Positions 33,809-42,979 of a stretch of DNA of 64,000 bases are shown piece by piece (the first letter of the stretch is position 1; each line of letters opens with the position of its first letter). The notes under the pieces were generated by a model. The model did no database searches. It was not told where the DNA came from and saw only the letters and a program-made list of their open reading frames with translations. The position numbers were made by a program, and so were the translations under genes. The stretch spans positions 620,001 through 684,000 of the forward strand of contig NZ_CP116615.1 of NCBI RefSeq assembly GCF_024832785.1, in the 5' to 3' direction. This DNA is from Fontisphaera persica (GTDB taxonomy: Bacteria; Verrucomicrobiota; Verrucomicrobiia; Limisphaerales; Fontisphaeraceae).

Positions 33809-35440
33809 ATGAATGATACACAACGATTGTTGCTGAGCGGTGACGAAGCCATCGCGCTGGGAGCGTTGCATAGTGGCGTCCAATTGGGGGCGGGCTATCC
33901 AGGAACGCCGTCCACAGAAATATTGGAATATTTCAGCGAATTGGGCGGAAACGCCCAGTGGTCGCCCAATGAAAAAGTGGCCTTGGAGGTGGCCATTGGG
34001 GCGGCCTTCGGCGGGGGGCGCGCGCTGGCCACGATGAAGCACGTGGGGCTGAACGTGGCAGCGGACCCGCTGTTTACGGCTGCCTATACCGGTGTCAGCG
34101 GGGGGTTGGTCATCATTTCTGCCGATGACCCGGGCATGGCTTCCAGCCAGAACGAACAGGATAACCGGCATTATGCGGTGGCGGCGGGCGTGCCGATGCT
34201 GGAGCCAAGCGATTCCCAGGAGGCTTACGATTTTACCCGTGCGGCATACGAGTTGTCTGAGCGTTTCCACATTCCTGTGATGCTGCGGGTGACCACTCGG
34301 GTGTGCCACAGCAAGACAGCAGTCACTCCGCGCCCCCCTCTACCCCCGTCTCAACCGCATTTTACACGGGACATCAAGAGCAGGGTGATGATCCCCGCCT
34401 ATGCCCGGCCAGCGCACGTAAAACTGCGGGCCAAGCTCAAGGAAATTGAACAATTCAACGAAAGCAGTCCGCTGAATGTGGAAATCCGGGGCGGCTCGGA
34501 GCTGGGCATCATCAGTTCAGGCATCAGCTATATGCACGCCCGCGAGGCGGCGCCCGGGGCGTCCTTTTTGAAGCTTTCCACCACCTACCCGCTGCCGCTG
34601 CAGAAAATTGCGGCCTTTGCCCGCTCGGTCAAGCGTTGTGTGGTGGTGGAGGAGGGGGACCCATACCTGGTGGATGCCATTCGCGCCGCCGGGGTGGCGG
34701 TGGAAGGCAAGCCGGAGATGTACCGTTTCGGCGAATTGAACGTGGCGCGCGTGCGGCGGATTCTGGCGGGAGACACCTCGCCAGAGCCGCCCAAACCGGC
34801 CGGCAAGCCGCCGCAACTTTGTGATGCCTGCCCCTACCGGCTGGTGTTTCAGGTGATTCGCAAGATGGATTTGATTGTGGCGGGGGACATTGGCTGCTAC
34901 ACGCTGGGCGTGCTTTCGCCCTTTGAGGCGATGGATACCTGCGTGTGCATGGGCGCGGCGATTACTGTGGGACTGGGGCTGCGCAAGGTGCTTCCTCCAG
35001 AGCAGGCCCGGCGGGTCATCAGTGTCATTGGCGACAGCACCTTTGTCCACAGCGGCATCACCGGGGTGGTGGACATGGCCTATAACCGCCCGCCCACCGG
35101 CCATGTGGTGGTCATTTTAGATAATTACACCACTGCCATGACCGGACGGCAGGAACATCCAGGCACGGGCCGGTTGCTGAATCACGAGCCGGCGCGCAAA
35201 CTGGTCATTGAGGATATTTGTCGCGCTGCGGGGGTGGACCGCGTTTATGTGGTGGAGCCACGGGCGGGTTCCGACGAATTTGAAACGCGGTTGCGTGAAT
35301 GCCTGGACAGCGGCGAAACCGCCGTCATTGTGGCCCGGCGGCCGTGCATCCTGCTGCTCAAAGATTTGAAAAAACTGGAAATTACCAACCAACCTCAGAA
35401 TCAATCTCAAGCTGCTTGTGAATGCTCCTGTAACCAGTGA
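33809..35440 (+). CDS. iorA: Indolepyruvate ferredoxin oxidoreductase alpha-like subunit, lacking ferredoxin domain
   Basis: 543 residues. A TPP-dependent 2-oxoacid oxidoreductase that decarboxylates arylpyruvates from aromatic amino acids to acyl-CoA with ferredoxin. An N-terminal pyrimidine-type domain (LGAGYPGTPSTEILEYF, ADDPGMASSQNEQDNR) is followed by a TPP-binding domain (GDIGCYTLGVLSPFEAMDT, GDSTFVHSGI, LDNYTTAMTGRQEHPGTG). In the usual IorA, about 600 or more residues, RRPC is followed by a two-cluster [4Fe-4S] domain; here it stops soon after with a Gln/Asn stretch and CECSCNQ, so those clusters are absent. It overlaps the beta-subunit gene by 23 bp. Confidence 0.88.
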   Translation: MNDTQRLLLSGDEAIALGALHSGVQLGAGYPGTPSTEILEYFSELGGNAQWSPNEKVALEVAIGAAFGGGRALATMKHVGLNVAADPLFTAAYTGVSGGLVIISADDPGMASSQNEQDNRHYAVAAGVPMLEPSDSQEAYDFTRAAYELSERFHIPVMLRVTTRVCHSKTAVTPRPPLPPSQPHFTRDIKSRVMIPAYARPAHVKLRAKLKEIEQFNESSPLNVEIRGGSELGIISSGISYMHAREAAPGASFLKLSTTYPLPLQKIAAFARSVKRCVVVEEGDPYLVDAIRAAGVAVEGKPEMYRFGELNVARVRRILAGDTSPEPPKPAGKPPQLCDACPYRLVFQVIRKMDLIVAGDIGCYTLGVLSPFEAMDTCVCMGAAITVGLGLRKVLPPEQARRVISVIGDSTFVHSGITGVVDMAYNRPPTGHVVVILDNYTTAMTGRQEHPGTGRLLNHEPARKLVIEDICRAAGVDRVYVVEPRAGSDEFETRLRECLDSGETAVIVARRPCILLLKDLKKLEITNQPQNQSQAACECSCNQ

Positions 35441-35912
35441 CCTGGGGGTCACCAACATTGTTATTGCCGGTTTGGGGGGGCAGGGTGTGCTCAAGGCCTC
35501 CGATATTCTGGTGGACGCCATTTTCCCCACCGGCCTGGAAGTGAAAAAAAGCGAAGTGCACGGCATGAGCCAGCGGGGCGGCTCGGTATGCAGCGACATC
35601 CGCTTTGGCCGCCAGGTTTTCAGCCCCATGGTGCCGCCCGGCGAGGCGGATTACCTGCTGGTGCTGGCGCCGGACCAGGTGGAGGTCAACCGGCATTTGC
35701 TTAAACCCGATGGCGTTTTGATTGCGCCCGACTCCGTGGACATCAACCGCCTGCCCAACAAGAAAGCCCTGAACGTGGCCTTGCTGGGGCGCTTGAGCCG
35801 GTACTTGGAGATGATTCCCCTGGATAATTGGCGGCAGGCGCTGCAGCGGAATTTTCCGCCTGACCTGCACGCGGGCAATGAGCAGGCCTTTGAATTCGGC
35901 CGCAATAGCTGA
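35418..35912 (+). CDS. iorB: Indolepyruvate oxidoreductase beta-like subunit
   Basis: 164 residues from GTG 35418, inside the end of the alpha gene. Pyruvate ferredoxin oxidoreductase gamma-type domain: TNIVIAGLGGQGVLKASDIL, EVKKSEVHGMSQRGGSVCSD and a C-terminal NEQAFEFGRN, the usual end of this family. It is somewhat shorter than the typical 190-200 residues. The 23-bp overlap implies coupled translation and a 1:1 partner of IorA. As neither subunit carries a visible iron-sulfur domain, electrons must pass to a separate protein if the pair is active. Confidence 0.87.
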   Translation: MNAPVTSDLGVTNIVIAGLGGQGVLKASDILVDAIFPTGLEVKKSEVHGMSQRGGSVCSDIRFGRQVFSPMVPPGEADYLLVLAPDQVEVNRHLLKPDGVLIAPDSVDINRLPNKKALNVALLGRLSRYLEMIPLDNWRQALQRNFPPDLHAGNEQAFEFGRNS

Positions 35913-35957
35913 GGCGGCGCAATTACCCGCGGTGTTTTGGCGGATGGATAAACGACT

Positions 35958-35985
35958 TTGACACGGGGGCGTGAAATGGTAAAGT
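35958..35985 (+). promoter_or_regulatory. Sigma70-like promoter upstream of the thioredoxin-TPR gene
   Basis: A consensus -35 TTGACA (35958-35963), 16-bp spacer and TAAAGT (4/6 match to TATAAT) lie 65-92 bp upstream of ATG 36050. It is the best consensus promoter seen in the window. Confidence 0.5.
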
Positions 35986-36049
35986 GTGGCTGCGCATTGC
36001 AACATATTGGCCACATACATTTTCATTCCTGCCGGAATGACCCAAGCTC

Positions 36050-37261
36050 ATGAAAAAAATCCTGACTTCCGTTTCTGTAATCATGGTCACCCTGTGCCTG
36101 GGGAGCTGGCTGTCCCCGCTGGCAGCGGCTGAACTGGGGGACAAGGCAGCTTCATTATCCATTGCCAAGTGGATTAAAGGGCAATCGGTGGATGTCACCG
36201 ACGGAAAAAACATTTACGTGGTGGAATTCTGGGCCACCTGGTGTCCCCCCTGCCGCGCCAGCATTCCGCATCTGACCAAGCTGCAGAAGAAGTTTGCTGA
36301 CAAGGGGGTGGTGTTTGTCGGCATCAGCGACGAGGATGAAGATACGGTCAAGCCCTTTGTCACCAAGATGGGAGAGCAAATGGATTATCGGGTGGCTATT
36401 GATGACAACGATAAAACCAGCAAGGCCTACATGGCGGCGTTCGGCATCAACGGCATTCCTCATGCTTTCATCGTGGACAAGGGCGGGCGCATAGTCTGGC
36501 ACGGGCATCCGATGGCGGACCTGGAAAAGACCTTGCAGGCCATGGTGGATGGCAAGTACGACCTGGAAAAAGCCAAAAAACGCATCAAAGCCCAAAAGCT
36601 CTTTGAACAGTTTGTGCAGGCGGTGGCGGAAGGTGAGGAAAAAGACAAAGTGGACCAGATGGGCAAGGAACTGGAGGCCTTGGACAAGGAACTGGGTGGC
36701 GTGATGCCCGACGGCACCTCATTCAAGGCCGCTGAGGTGACCCGCATCATCCAATTCCAAATGCTGCTGGAGAAATATGATGAAGCCCTGGAGGAAAACC
36801 CGGCTTCCGCCAAGAAGATGGAAGCCGAGCTGGTCAAGCTGGCGCCCAAGGATTGGTCTCTGGAGGAGCACAAGACCGACGCCCAATTCCGCAAGGACTT
36901 CACCGAATACTATGCCGCGGTGGGGCGCCGGCCGGACAAACTCAAAGCAGCCTCGTTGCGCGCGAAACTGGCCGACAGTCCCTCCAAAAATGCTGGCCTC
37001 CTCAATGACTTTTCCTGGGCCATTCTGACGGACCGCAATGTCAAGGAGCGCGACATTCCGCTGGCGCTGCTCATGGCCGAGAAGGCCGTGAAATACAGCG
37101 GTGGGACCAATGCCAGTGTGCTCGACACTTACGCGCGCGCGCTGTTTGATTCCGGCAAAAAGGAAGAGGCCATCAAACAACAGAAATTGGCCATCAAACA
37201 TGCCAAGTCGGACGACGAGCGCGAGATGTTTGAGGAGAATCTGAAGAATTTTGAGAAATAG
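36050..37261 (+). CDS. Exported thioredoxin-like (TlpA/ResA type) protein with helical C-terminal region
   Basis: 403 residues. Signal peptide MKKILTSVSVIMVTLCLGSWLSPLAAA. The thioredoxin fold spans about 30-175 with the redox pair in WATWCPPCRAS (Cys64, Cys67) and the cis-Pro loop in NGIPHAFIVDKGG. A Lys/Glu-rich helical segment follows, then a TPR-like end (LLMAEKAVKYSGGTNASVLD, TYARALFDSGKKEEAIKQQK). The second half is about as long as the first, which exceeds plain TlpA proteins. It probably reduces or isomerises disulfides in the periplasm, with the repeats binding a partner. Confidence 0.86.
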   Translation: MKKILTSVSVIMVTLCLGSWLSPLAAAELGDKAASLSIAKWIKGQSVDVTDGKNIYVVEFWATWCPPCRASIPHLTKLQKKFADKGVVFVGISDEDEDTVKPFVTKMGEQMDYRVAIDDNDKTSKAYMAAFGINGIPHAFIVDKGGRIVWHGHPMADLEKTLQAMVDGKYDLEKAKKRIKAQKLFEQFVQAVAEGEEKDKVDQMGKELEALDKELGGVMPDGTSFKAAEVTRIIQFQMLLEKYDEALEENPASAKKMEAELVKLAPKDWSLEEHKTDAQFRKDFTEYYAAVGRRPDKLKAASLRAKLADSPSKNAGLLNDFSWAILTDRNVKERDIPLALLMAEKAVKYSGGTNASVLDTYARALFDSGKKEEAIKQQKLAIKHAKSDDEREMFEENLKNFEK

Positions 37262-37407
37262 AGCAGGGGCCAGAAGGCTCCAACTCCCGGGAGGCTTCAC
37301 CGGGGAGGCTGCCGACCAGCCTCCCCGGTTGTTTTTTCATGAGTCAGCCTGCTTGGTTGCGTCCGGGCTTGCGTTGCCCTCTGCGGACGTTTAACCTGCG
37401 GCCACAC

Positions 37408-39030
37408 ATGAACACCAAACTGCGCTTGCAACTTTCAGGGATGATGTTCCTCCAGTATTTCATTTGGGGGAGCTGGTATGTGACGATGGGGCCGTACTTG
37501 AAGGACACCCTGCATTTCAGCGGCCAGCAAATCGGTCTGGCTTTCAGCACCACCGCGCTGGCGGCCATGATTTCACCGTTCTTTGTGGGCATGGTGGCCG
37601 ACCGATTCTTCGCCACCGAAAAAGTGCTGGCTGCATTGCATATTCTTGGCGGGGCCTGTTTGTTTGGGGCATCCAAGGCGACGACTTTTGCCACTTTTTA
37701 TCCCCTCTTGATGGCGCATACGTTGTGTTACATGCCCACCCTGGCATTGACCAATTCACTGGCTTTCCATCACCTCACGGACCCCGGCAAGCAATTCCCC
37801 GGCATCCGCGTGCTGGGCACCATTAGCTGGATTACGGCGGGGTTTGTGGTGGGCATGCTGGGCGTCAAGGCCAACACCACGCCCTGGCCGTTTGTCATCG
37901 GCGCTGTCGTGTCGGTTTTGATGGGATTGTACAGCTTGAGCCTTCCCCACACACCGCCCGCCAAGCTCGGACAGCGCGTCACGGTGCGGGACATTCTGGG
38001 GCTGGATGCCCTGAGCCTCCTCAAAGAGCGCTCATTTTTGGTGTTCGTGCTGGGGGCGTTTCTATTCTGCATCCCCTTGACCTTTTATTTTGCTTTTGTG
38101 CCAGCCTATTTGGCTGATTTGGACATTTCCCAAATTCCCCGCAAAATGACGATGGGCCAGATGTCCGAAATTTTCTTTCTGCTGGTCATGCCGTTCTTTT
38201 TTGTGCGGCTGGGCGTGAAGTGGATGCTGGCGGTGGGCATGCTGGCATGGGCGGCGCGATATTTCCTGTTCGCGTTTGGCGACAATGCGGCCATTCCGGC
38301 GGGCGGTTTGCATGCGGACCAACTGGTGGGCCTGCTGGGGCTGGCCGGCATGTTGTATCTGGGCATCATTCTGCACGGCATTTGCTATGATTTCTTCTTT
38401 GTGACGGCCTACATCTACGTGGATCAGAAGGCCAACGAATCCATCCGCGCCAAGGCCCAGGGCTTTATCGCGCTGGTGACTTTGGGAGCGGGCATGTTTG
38501 TGGGTTCCAACCTCTCCGGCTGGGTCGTGGACCGTTATTCCTTCCCTGAGGTGCACCCGGTGCGCCACAAGGCAGTGCCGGCGGAAAGCTGGAGTCCTGG
38601 AGGCTATGCCCGGTGGGAGTCCCAGGGCCAGGCGGCTTTCGGCCAGGTGATTGCCGTGGTGACCAACGGCGCACCCGCCACCCTGTATGTCTCACGCAGT
38701 GGCGGCGTGTTCAATGTGACGCCCGAGAAACCGTCCAATGCAGAGGCATTGGCTGTGGATGTGGCGGGGTTGGTCAAAGGATTGGAAAAACCGGCTGCCA
38801 TCTTGCAGCTTTTTGAGCCTGTGCGGGACGCCGGCGCGGAGCCTCCAATACAGCCTAAAAGTTATAAACCGTCCTCCACCTTCGTGGCCCAGCCCCCGGC
38901 CGTCTTATCCAAACCCATGAGCAACTGGCGAGACATCTGGCTGCTGCCCGCTTATGGCTCGCTGGTAATCCTGGCCTTGTTTCTCATGCTGTTCAAAGAA
39001 CAGCCCACGCCCAAGCCCAAGCAGGGGTAG
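37408..39030 (+). CDS. MFS transporter, nucleoside-permease (NupG/XapB)-like
   Basis: 540 residues from ATG 37408; ATG 37339 would add 23 residues lacking helix character. [20 protein letters not shown], then [11 protein letters not shown], is the usual NupG-family start. About twelve helices are seen, with [19 protein letters not shown] and [19 protein letters not shown] as strong matches to nucleoside:proton symporters. Between the last two helices, about residues 377-503, sits a long soluble insert ([35 protein letters not shown]) absent from E. coli NupG. The convergent neighbour is a nucleoside hydrolase, so nucleoside uptake and cleavage is a consistent reading. Confidence 0.82.
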   Translation: MNTKLRLQLSGMMFLQYFIWGSWYVTMGPYLKDTLHFSGQQIGLAFSTTALAAMISPFFVGMVADRFFATEKVLAALHILGGACLFGASKATTFATFYPLLMAHTLCYMPTLALTNSLAFHHLTDPGKQFPGIRVLGTISWITAGFVVGMLGVKANTTPWPFVIGAVVSVLMGLYSLSLPHTPPAKLGQRVTVRDILGLDALSLLKERSFLVFVLGAFLFCIPLTFYFAFVPAYLADLDISQIPRKMTMGQMSEIFFLLVMPFFFVRLGVKWMLAVGMLAWAARYFLFAFGDNAAIPAGGLHADQLVGLLGLAGMLYLGIILHGICYDFFFVTAYIYVDQKANESIRAKAQGFIALVTLGAGMFVGSNLSGWVVDRYSFPEVHPVRHKAVPAESWSPGGYARWESQGQAAFGQVIAVVTNGAPATLYVSRSGGVFNVTPEKPSNAEALAVDVAGLVKGLEKPAAILQLFEPVRDAGAEPPIQPKSYKPSSTFVAQPPAVLSKPMSNWRDIWLLPAYGSLVILALFLMLFKEQPTPKPKQG

Positions 39031-39052
39031 GGGAGTAAGTTTGAATTGCGGG

Positions 39053-39075
39053 AGGGCCGCTCGGAGGGCGGCCCT
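39053..39075. terminator. Hairpin between convergent transporter and nucleoside hydrolase genes
   Basis: AGGGCCGC at 39053-39060 pairs with GCGGCCCT at 39068-39075 around a 7-nt loop. It lies in the 68-bp gap between two stops. No U-tract on either side. Confidence 0.55.
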
Positions 39076-39098
39076 ACCGCCTTGGTTCAGCCAATGGA

Positions 39099-40100
39099 TT
39101 ATTTCCCGCCCGTCACGCGCTGCACCAGCAAATCCTCAAAGGCGCCCTGGTCTTTCCATTCGGTGGCGGCGTTCACCATTTTACCTTCGGGATCAATGCG
39201 CGTGAAACCGTCTTCGGTGATTTTCACGCCCAGTCGCTCCATTTTGCATAAATCCTGGGCAAAGACCAGGTACACCGCCACGCAATCAAACAGGGTGCTG
39301 CTGCGTGACTCCACGGCCTTGGTGTCCCCTTTGCTGCGATCGGCTTCCCAAGCACGATAGTTCTCAATGATGGCTTTGGCCACGGGATGCTGCGAATTGC
39401 GCACCTTGGCGTAGCGCTCGCCCTGCAGCACAATCAAACCGCAGGTGTCCAGGGGCGTGATTGTCATCTCCCATGGCGCGGCAAACGCCGCCTGGCAGGC
39501 CTTGACATCGGCCCGCACATTCCATTCGGCGTCCACTTTTTGTTTGTTGCCACCGTAGCCCACGCGCAGGCTGCCGTGCATGCCCACAAAGCGCGCCTTT
39601 TGCGCGATGCGCGGCTCGCGTTTGAGCGCTTCCGCGATGTTGGGTAGCGGGCCAATGCACAGCAGGGTGATTGGCTCCGGCGAGCTCATGACCATGTCAA
39701 TCATCGCCTGCACGCCGTCGGAGTACACTTTGCCGGGATACTGCTGCAAATTGTACCCTTTGATCCACGACGCCTGCGGGCCGCTGCCGTGGGCTTTTTC
39801 GTCCACGCCAATCCCAATGGGGATGTCTGTGCGCCCGACGGCCTGCAAAAATTTGGCCACAATGAGCGGGCGATAATTCACTTTGCCATAATCCGTTACC
39901 ACCAGCTTCAAATCCACTTCCGGACTGAGCAAAATCATGCCCAGCGCCCAAGTGTCATCTATGTCATCCCCGATGTCGGTGTCTAAAATCACGGGGATGC
40001 GTTTTTGCGCGGCTTCCGCCAGGGGGGCGAAGCAGCACACGCCGCCCATCAGGGCAAGCACAGCCAGAGAGGTGAGCATGTTTTTCATAGTTGGGAGCAT
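39099..40100 (-). CDS. Exported nucleoside hydrolase (IunH-like)
   Basis: 333 residues from ATG 40100, which overlaps the M42 stop by one base (TAATG); ATG 40088 (MKNML) also fits the signal peptide. The calcium-binding DTDIGDDIDDTWAL motif at about 40-53 is the family hallmark, with GPLPNIAEAL and DPEGK near the end. The signal peptide MKNMLTSLAVLALMGGVCC implies periplasmic action. It splits N-glycosidic bonds of nucleosides to base and ribose; which nucleosides is not readable. The coupled start puts it in one transcript with the M42 gene. Confidence 0.85.
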   Translation of the reverse strand: MLPTMKNMLTSLAVLALMGGVCCFAPLAEAAQKRIPVILDTDIGDDIDDTWALGMILLSPEVDLKLVVTDYGKVNYRPLIVAKFLQAVGRTDIPIGIGVDEKAHGSGPQASWIKGYNLQQYPGKVYSDGVQAMIDMVMSSPEPITLLCIGPLPNIAEALKREPRIAQKARFVGMHGSLRVGYGGNKQKVDAEWNVRADVKACQAAFAAPWEMTITPLDTCGLIVLQGERYAKVRNSQHPVAKAIIENYRAWEADRSKGDTKAVESRSSTLFDCVAVYLVFAQDLCKMERLGVKITEDGFTRIDPEGKMVNAATEWKDQGAFEDLLVQRVTGGK

Positions 40101-41176
40101 TAGTTGATCTTGATTTTGAATTGTTCACCGGCCTTGAGCGACAATGCAAAGGCCGCCATGAGCTGCGGAATGTATTGCAAATCCTTGAGACTCACCACCT
40201 CCACCGGCGAGTGCATGTAGCGGTTGGGGAGGCTGATCAGCGCCGACGGAATGCCGCCGCGTGTCCAGAAAATTACATCCGTGTCCGTGCCGCTGGTGGC
40301 CGAAATGGCCTCGTGCTGCAGAGGAATTTTGTGCTTTTTGGCCACTTCTTCCAGGCGCTCCACCATCGCGGCATGATTGCAGCAGCCATGCGTCAAGGCG
40401 GGTCCTGCACCCAGCTTGATGTCGCCATGCTGCTGCTTGCTGACGGTGGGATAATCCGTGGCGTGCGTCACGTCCACCACCAGCGCCGCATCCGGTTTCA
40501 GCGAGTACGCAATCTGCCGGGCGCCAAACAACCCCACTTCCTCCATGATGTTGGACACGGCGCATACCTCGGCTTTGAGCCGCTTTTTCTCCGGGGCCAA
40601 AAGCCGCAGCGTCTCGGCCACTGCCCACGTGCCGATGCGGTTGTCAAAGGCGCGGGCCACGGCGATGTCTCCCCGCAATATTTCAAATTCGTCCGCGAGC
40701 GTGATGGGATCACCGATGCGTACCAGCGCCTCGGCTTCCTTGCGCTTGCGCACGCCAATATCTATGAACAGGTCTTCAATTTTGGGCAGTTTGCGTTCAC
40801 CATCATTCTTGGTCAAATGGGGCGCCACATTTCCCACGACGCCTTTCACCGGCCCCTGGCGCGTGTGAATCACCACCCGCTGCGCGCGCGTAATGGCCGC
40901 GTCCACTCCGCCCACCTTCCGCACGTAAATAAAACCCTGGTCGTCAATGTAATTCACCGACATGGCGATTTCATCCGCATGCGCTGCCAACATCAGCCTC
41001 GGGCTGCCGCCTTTGTTCAAAACGGCCACGCAGTTGCCATAGGCGTCGCTGAAGGTTTCCTCCGCATACGCCTGCACGTAATTCAGCCATACCCGCTGGC
41101 CACGCCGCTCCTGTCCGCTGGGACTGGGCGTATTAACCAGCGTTTGCAAAAAGTCCAACGATTCCTTGCGCATCAT
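40100..41176 (-). CDS. M42 family metallopeptidase (glutamyl aminopeptidase/endoglucanase-M-like)
   Basis: 358 residues, usual length. Di-metal aminopeptidase motifs are in order: LMLAAHADEIAMSV (first metal His), ARAFDNRIGTWAV (bridging Asp), SNIMEEVGLFGA (catalytic Glu pair), LVVDVTHATD (Asp) and a late MHSPVEVVSLKDL (His). These proteins trim peptides in the cytoplasm; some were mislabelled as cellulases. Its stop overlaps the next start by one base. The upstream gene on this strand is a tRNA-Arg lying outside. Confidence 0.92.
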   Translation of the reverse strand: MMRKESLDFLQTLVNTPSPSGQERRGQRVWLNYVQAYAEETFSDAYGNCVAVLNKGGSPRLMLAAHADEIAMSVNYIDDQGFIYVRKVGGVDAAITRAQRVVIHTRQGPVKGVVGNVAPHLTKNDGERKLPKIEDLFIDIGVRKRKEAEALVRIGDPITLADEFEILRGDIAVARAFDNRIGTWAVAETLRLLAPEKKRLKAEVCAVSNIMEEVGLFGARQIAYSLKPDAALVVDVTHATDYPTVSKQQHGDIKLGAGPALTHGCCNHAAMVERLEEVAKKHKIPLQHEAISATSGTDTDVIFWTRGGIPSALISLPNRYMHSPVEVVSLKDLQYIPQLMAAFALSLKAGEQFKIKIN

Positions 41177-41289
41177 AAAAATACCCCAATGGCGTCCCTA
41201 CCTGCTCCCACAACCCCTAAACGTAAAAACCCCGCCATCCCACCCTATCATCCAGCGGCAGTGTAATCGCTGCGCGGCTGTAGGCCAAT

Positions 41290-41366
41290 TGGCACGCCCG
41301 CCGCGATTCGAACGCGGGACCCGCTGCTTAGAAGGCAGCTGCTCTGTCCAACTGAGCTACGGGCGC
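41290..41366 (-). tRNA. tRNA-Arg (anticodon UCU), CCA encoded
   Basis: Read on the minus strand. Acceptor GCGCCCG/CGGGCGT, discriminator G and encoded CCA; D-stem GCTC/GAGC; anticodon stem GCTGC/GCAGC with loop CTTCTAA (anticodon UCU, codon AGA); T-arm CCGCG-TTCGAAT-CGCGG. With the CCU tRNA at 32218 it completes AGR decoding. Confidence 0.96.
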
Positions 41367-41433
41367 GCTGCAGGATGGCCTAACCCTACTCGATTTCGCG
41401 GTCACAAGCAAGCGGCGGCAGGAGGCCGCCGGT

Positions 41434-42612
41434 TCAGGGCAGGGCAGGGGCAGAGACTACCGCGGCACAGGCGCGGCGGAGGTATTCTTCAAATTGCCAC
41501 TCGCCGCTGCTGCCGGTCTGGCGCACCACCACCAAATCCAGGCTGGGGATGAAGGCCAAAATCTGGCCGCCGGAGCCGGGTTTGGAGCGCGCATCAGGCG
41601 GGATGCCGGCGCCGCTGCGCCCGGATTCGGGATTCAGCAGCGCGGGCAGCTCCCATCCGTGGCTGAAGATGCGGGGGTTGAGCTTCCACCGCATTTCCAA
41701 ACTTTGAACTTCATGCGTGGGCGCGGCGGTCTCCTTGATAAACCACGGCGGAATGATCTGACGATCCTGCCAGCGGCCCTGCCGTAAAAAGCAGTAGCCA
41801 ATGCGGGCCAGATCGCGTGCTGATAAACCCACACCGTGCGAGGGATGTCGGCCATGCCGTTCATCTCCTTCATAATACTGAAACCACCAGCGTTCGATGC
41901 CCAGCGGTTTGAAAAGGGCTTCCCTGGCAAACTGGTCGAACGGCTTGCCCGTCACGGTTTCGCAAACCAGTGCGGCGTGGGCGAAGGCATGCGTGGAATA
42001 ACCGCAGCCCGTGCCCGGGGCAAAGGCCAGGCGTTCGGTGCGTGGATCGCCACTATGGCCCAGGATGTACTCCCAACGCCAGTCATTCGGCGCGCCGGTG
42101 GCCTCCGGGCAAATGCCAGAGGTGTGATTCAGCAGTTGTTGCACGGTGATGCGAGCTTTGCGCGGGTCGCTCAGCGGCTGCGCCCAGGGGATAAAGTCAA
42201 AGGCGGCATCGGAAAAGCGCATGCGTCTGTAAGTCAAGCCCTGCTGGCTTTGTTCGCTGGCAATGGCCAGCACGGTGGCGCAAATGGCTTTGGAAACAGA
42301 GGCCACCCGGCCGGTGTGGGTTTTGGCGCTGTTGCCCCGCTCCACCTCCAGGACCACGTAACCATGCCGCACCACGACGGCGGCGAAGTTGCGCTGGTCG
42401 CTCTGCAGCAGCCAGTCACGCAATTCGCGCATTTTATCGGGGTCCACGCCACCTAAACGGCGAAGGTCCTCGTCGGAGCTTAAAATGCGCCAACCACCTT
42501 GGGACTCAGGCGGAGGGAAATAATCCGCTGCCATTGCCGCCATGGCGTGGCCCAGCCAGAAAAGCAGGCACGCCAGCAAAGTCTTTGCAGTTTTCACAGC
42601 TTTAATATCCAT
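41434..42612 (-). CDS. Exported serine hydrolase, class C beta-lactamase fold
   Basis: 392 residues from ATG 42612, preceded by AGAGGAAAAA; an extension to 42684 lacks this. Signal peptide with TLLACLLFWLGHAMAAMA. The SxxK nucleophile/base pair is in RVASVSKAIC at about 100-110, with YST (GCGYSTHAFAH) near 220 in place of the usual YxN, and a late SGGQILAFIP where HxG/KTG is expected. The fold covers beta-lactamases, esterases and D-peptidases; no beta-lactam role is claimed. A single gene between the tRNA and a long promoter region. Confidence 0.84.
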   Translation of the reverse strand: MDIKAVKTAKTLLACLLFWLGHAMAAMAADYFPPPESQGGWRILSSDEDLRRLGGVDPDKMRELRDWLLQSDQRNFAAVVVRHGYVVLEVERGNSAKTHTGRVASVSKAICATVLAIASEQSQQGLTYRRMRFSDAAFDFIPWAQPLSDPRKARITVQQLLNHTSGICPEATGAPNDWRWEYILGHSGDPRTERLAFAPGTGCGYSTHAFAHAALVCETVTGKPFDQFAREALFKPLGIERWWFQYYEGDERHGRHPSHGVGLSARDLARIGYCFLRQGRWQDRQIIPPWFIKETAAPTHEVQSLEMRWKLNPRIFSHGWELPALLNPESGRSGAGIPPDARSKPGSGGQILAFIPSLDLVVVRQTGSSGEWQFEEYLRRACAAVVSAPALP

Positions 42613-42979
42613 TTTTTCCTCTGGCCGGGAAATGCCTTTACGCAGAAATTTTTTCTGATGCTTTTTTATTGCGTCTGTCACCATTTTGTAACATGGTTTG
42701 CCCCCGTTAGCCCTATGTTGCGGTTAGCTTTTTGTCAGCGTGGCGGCGCCGGTCTGAACATGCGCCGCCAGTGCACAACGCACAGTCCAGCGTTGTGGGA
42801 CCAGCTTCCCTCAGCCTCTCGCATTGCTCAAGTCATTCCTGGGCAACAACTTGTGAGCTATTCGTGAAGAGTTCTGCTCGAGACAACGGGCCTGGGAAAT
42901 CATGGCATGACTTAAGCTGTAAAGCATTAGTAGATGCGTAATTAAAAATCATTTTAACTGATAAACAAAAAAGGCGGCT
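42613..42979. other. 367-bp divergent gap, probable promoters, no gene
   Basis: It lies between a serine hydrolase and the giant LTD/CotH gene. The last 80 bp are AT-rich (GATGCGTAATTAAAAATC), as expected for the promoter of the giant gene, with GGCGG just before ATG 42980. A 122-codon plus-strand frame at 42499-42867 overlaps the opposite gene and lacks motifs; not supported. Confidence 0.5.

Noticed and set aside
41434-42612. Beta-lactam resistance gene
   Set aside because: It has an SxxK motif, but the second and third motifs are not those of class C beta-lactamases; a general serine hydrolase is the safer reading.
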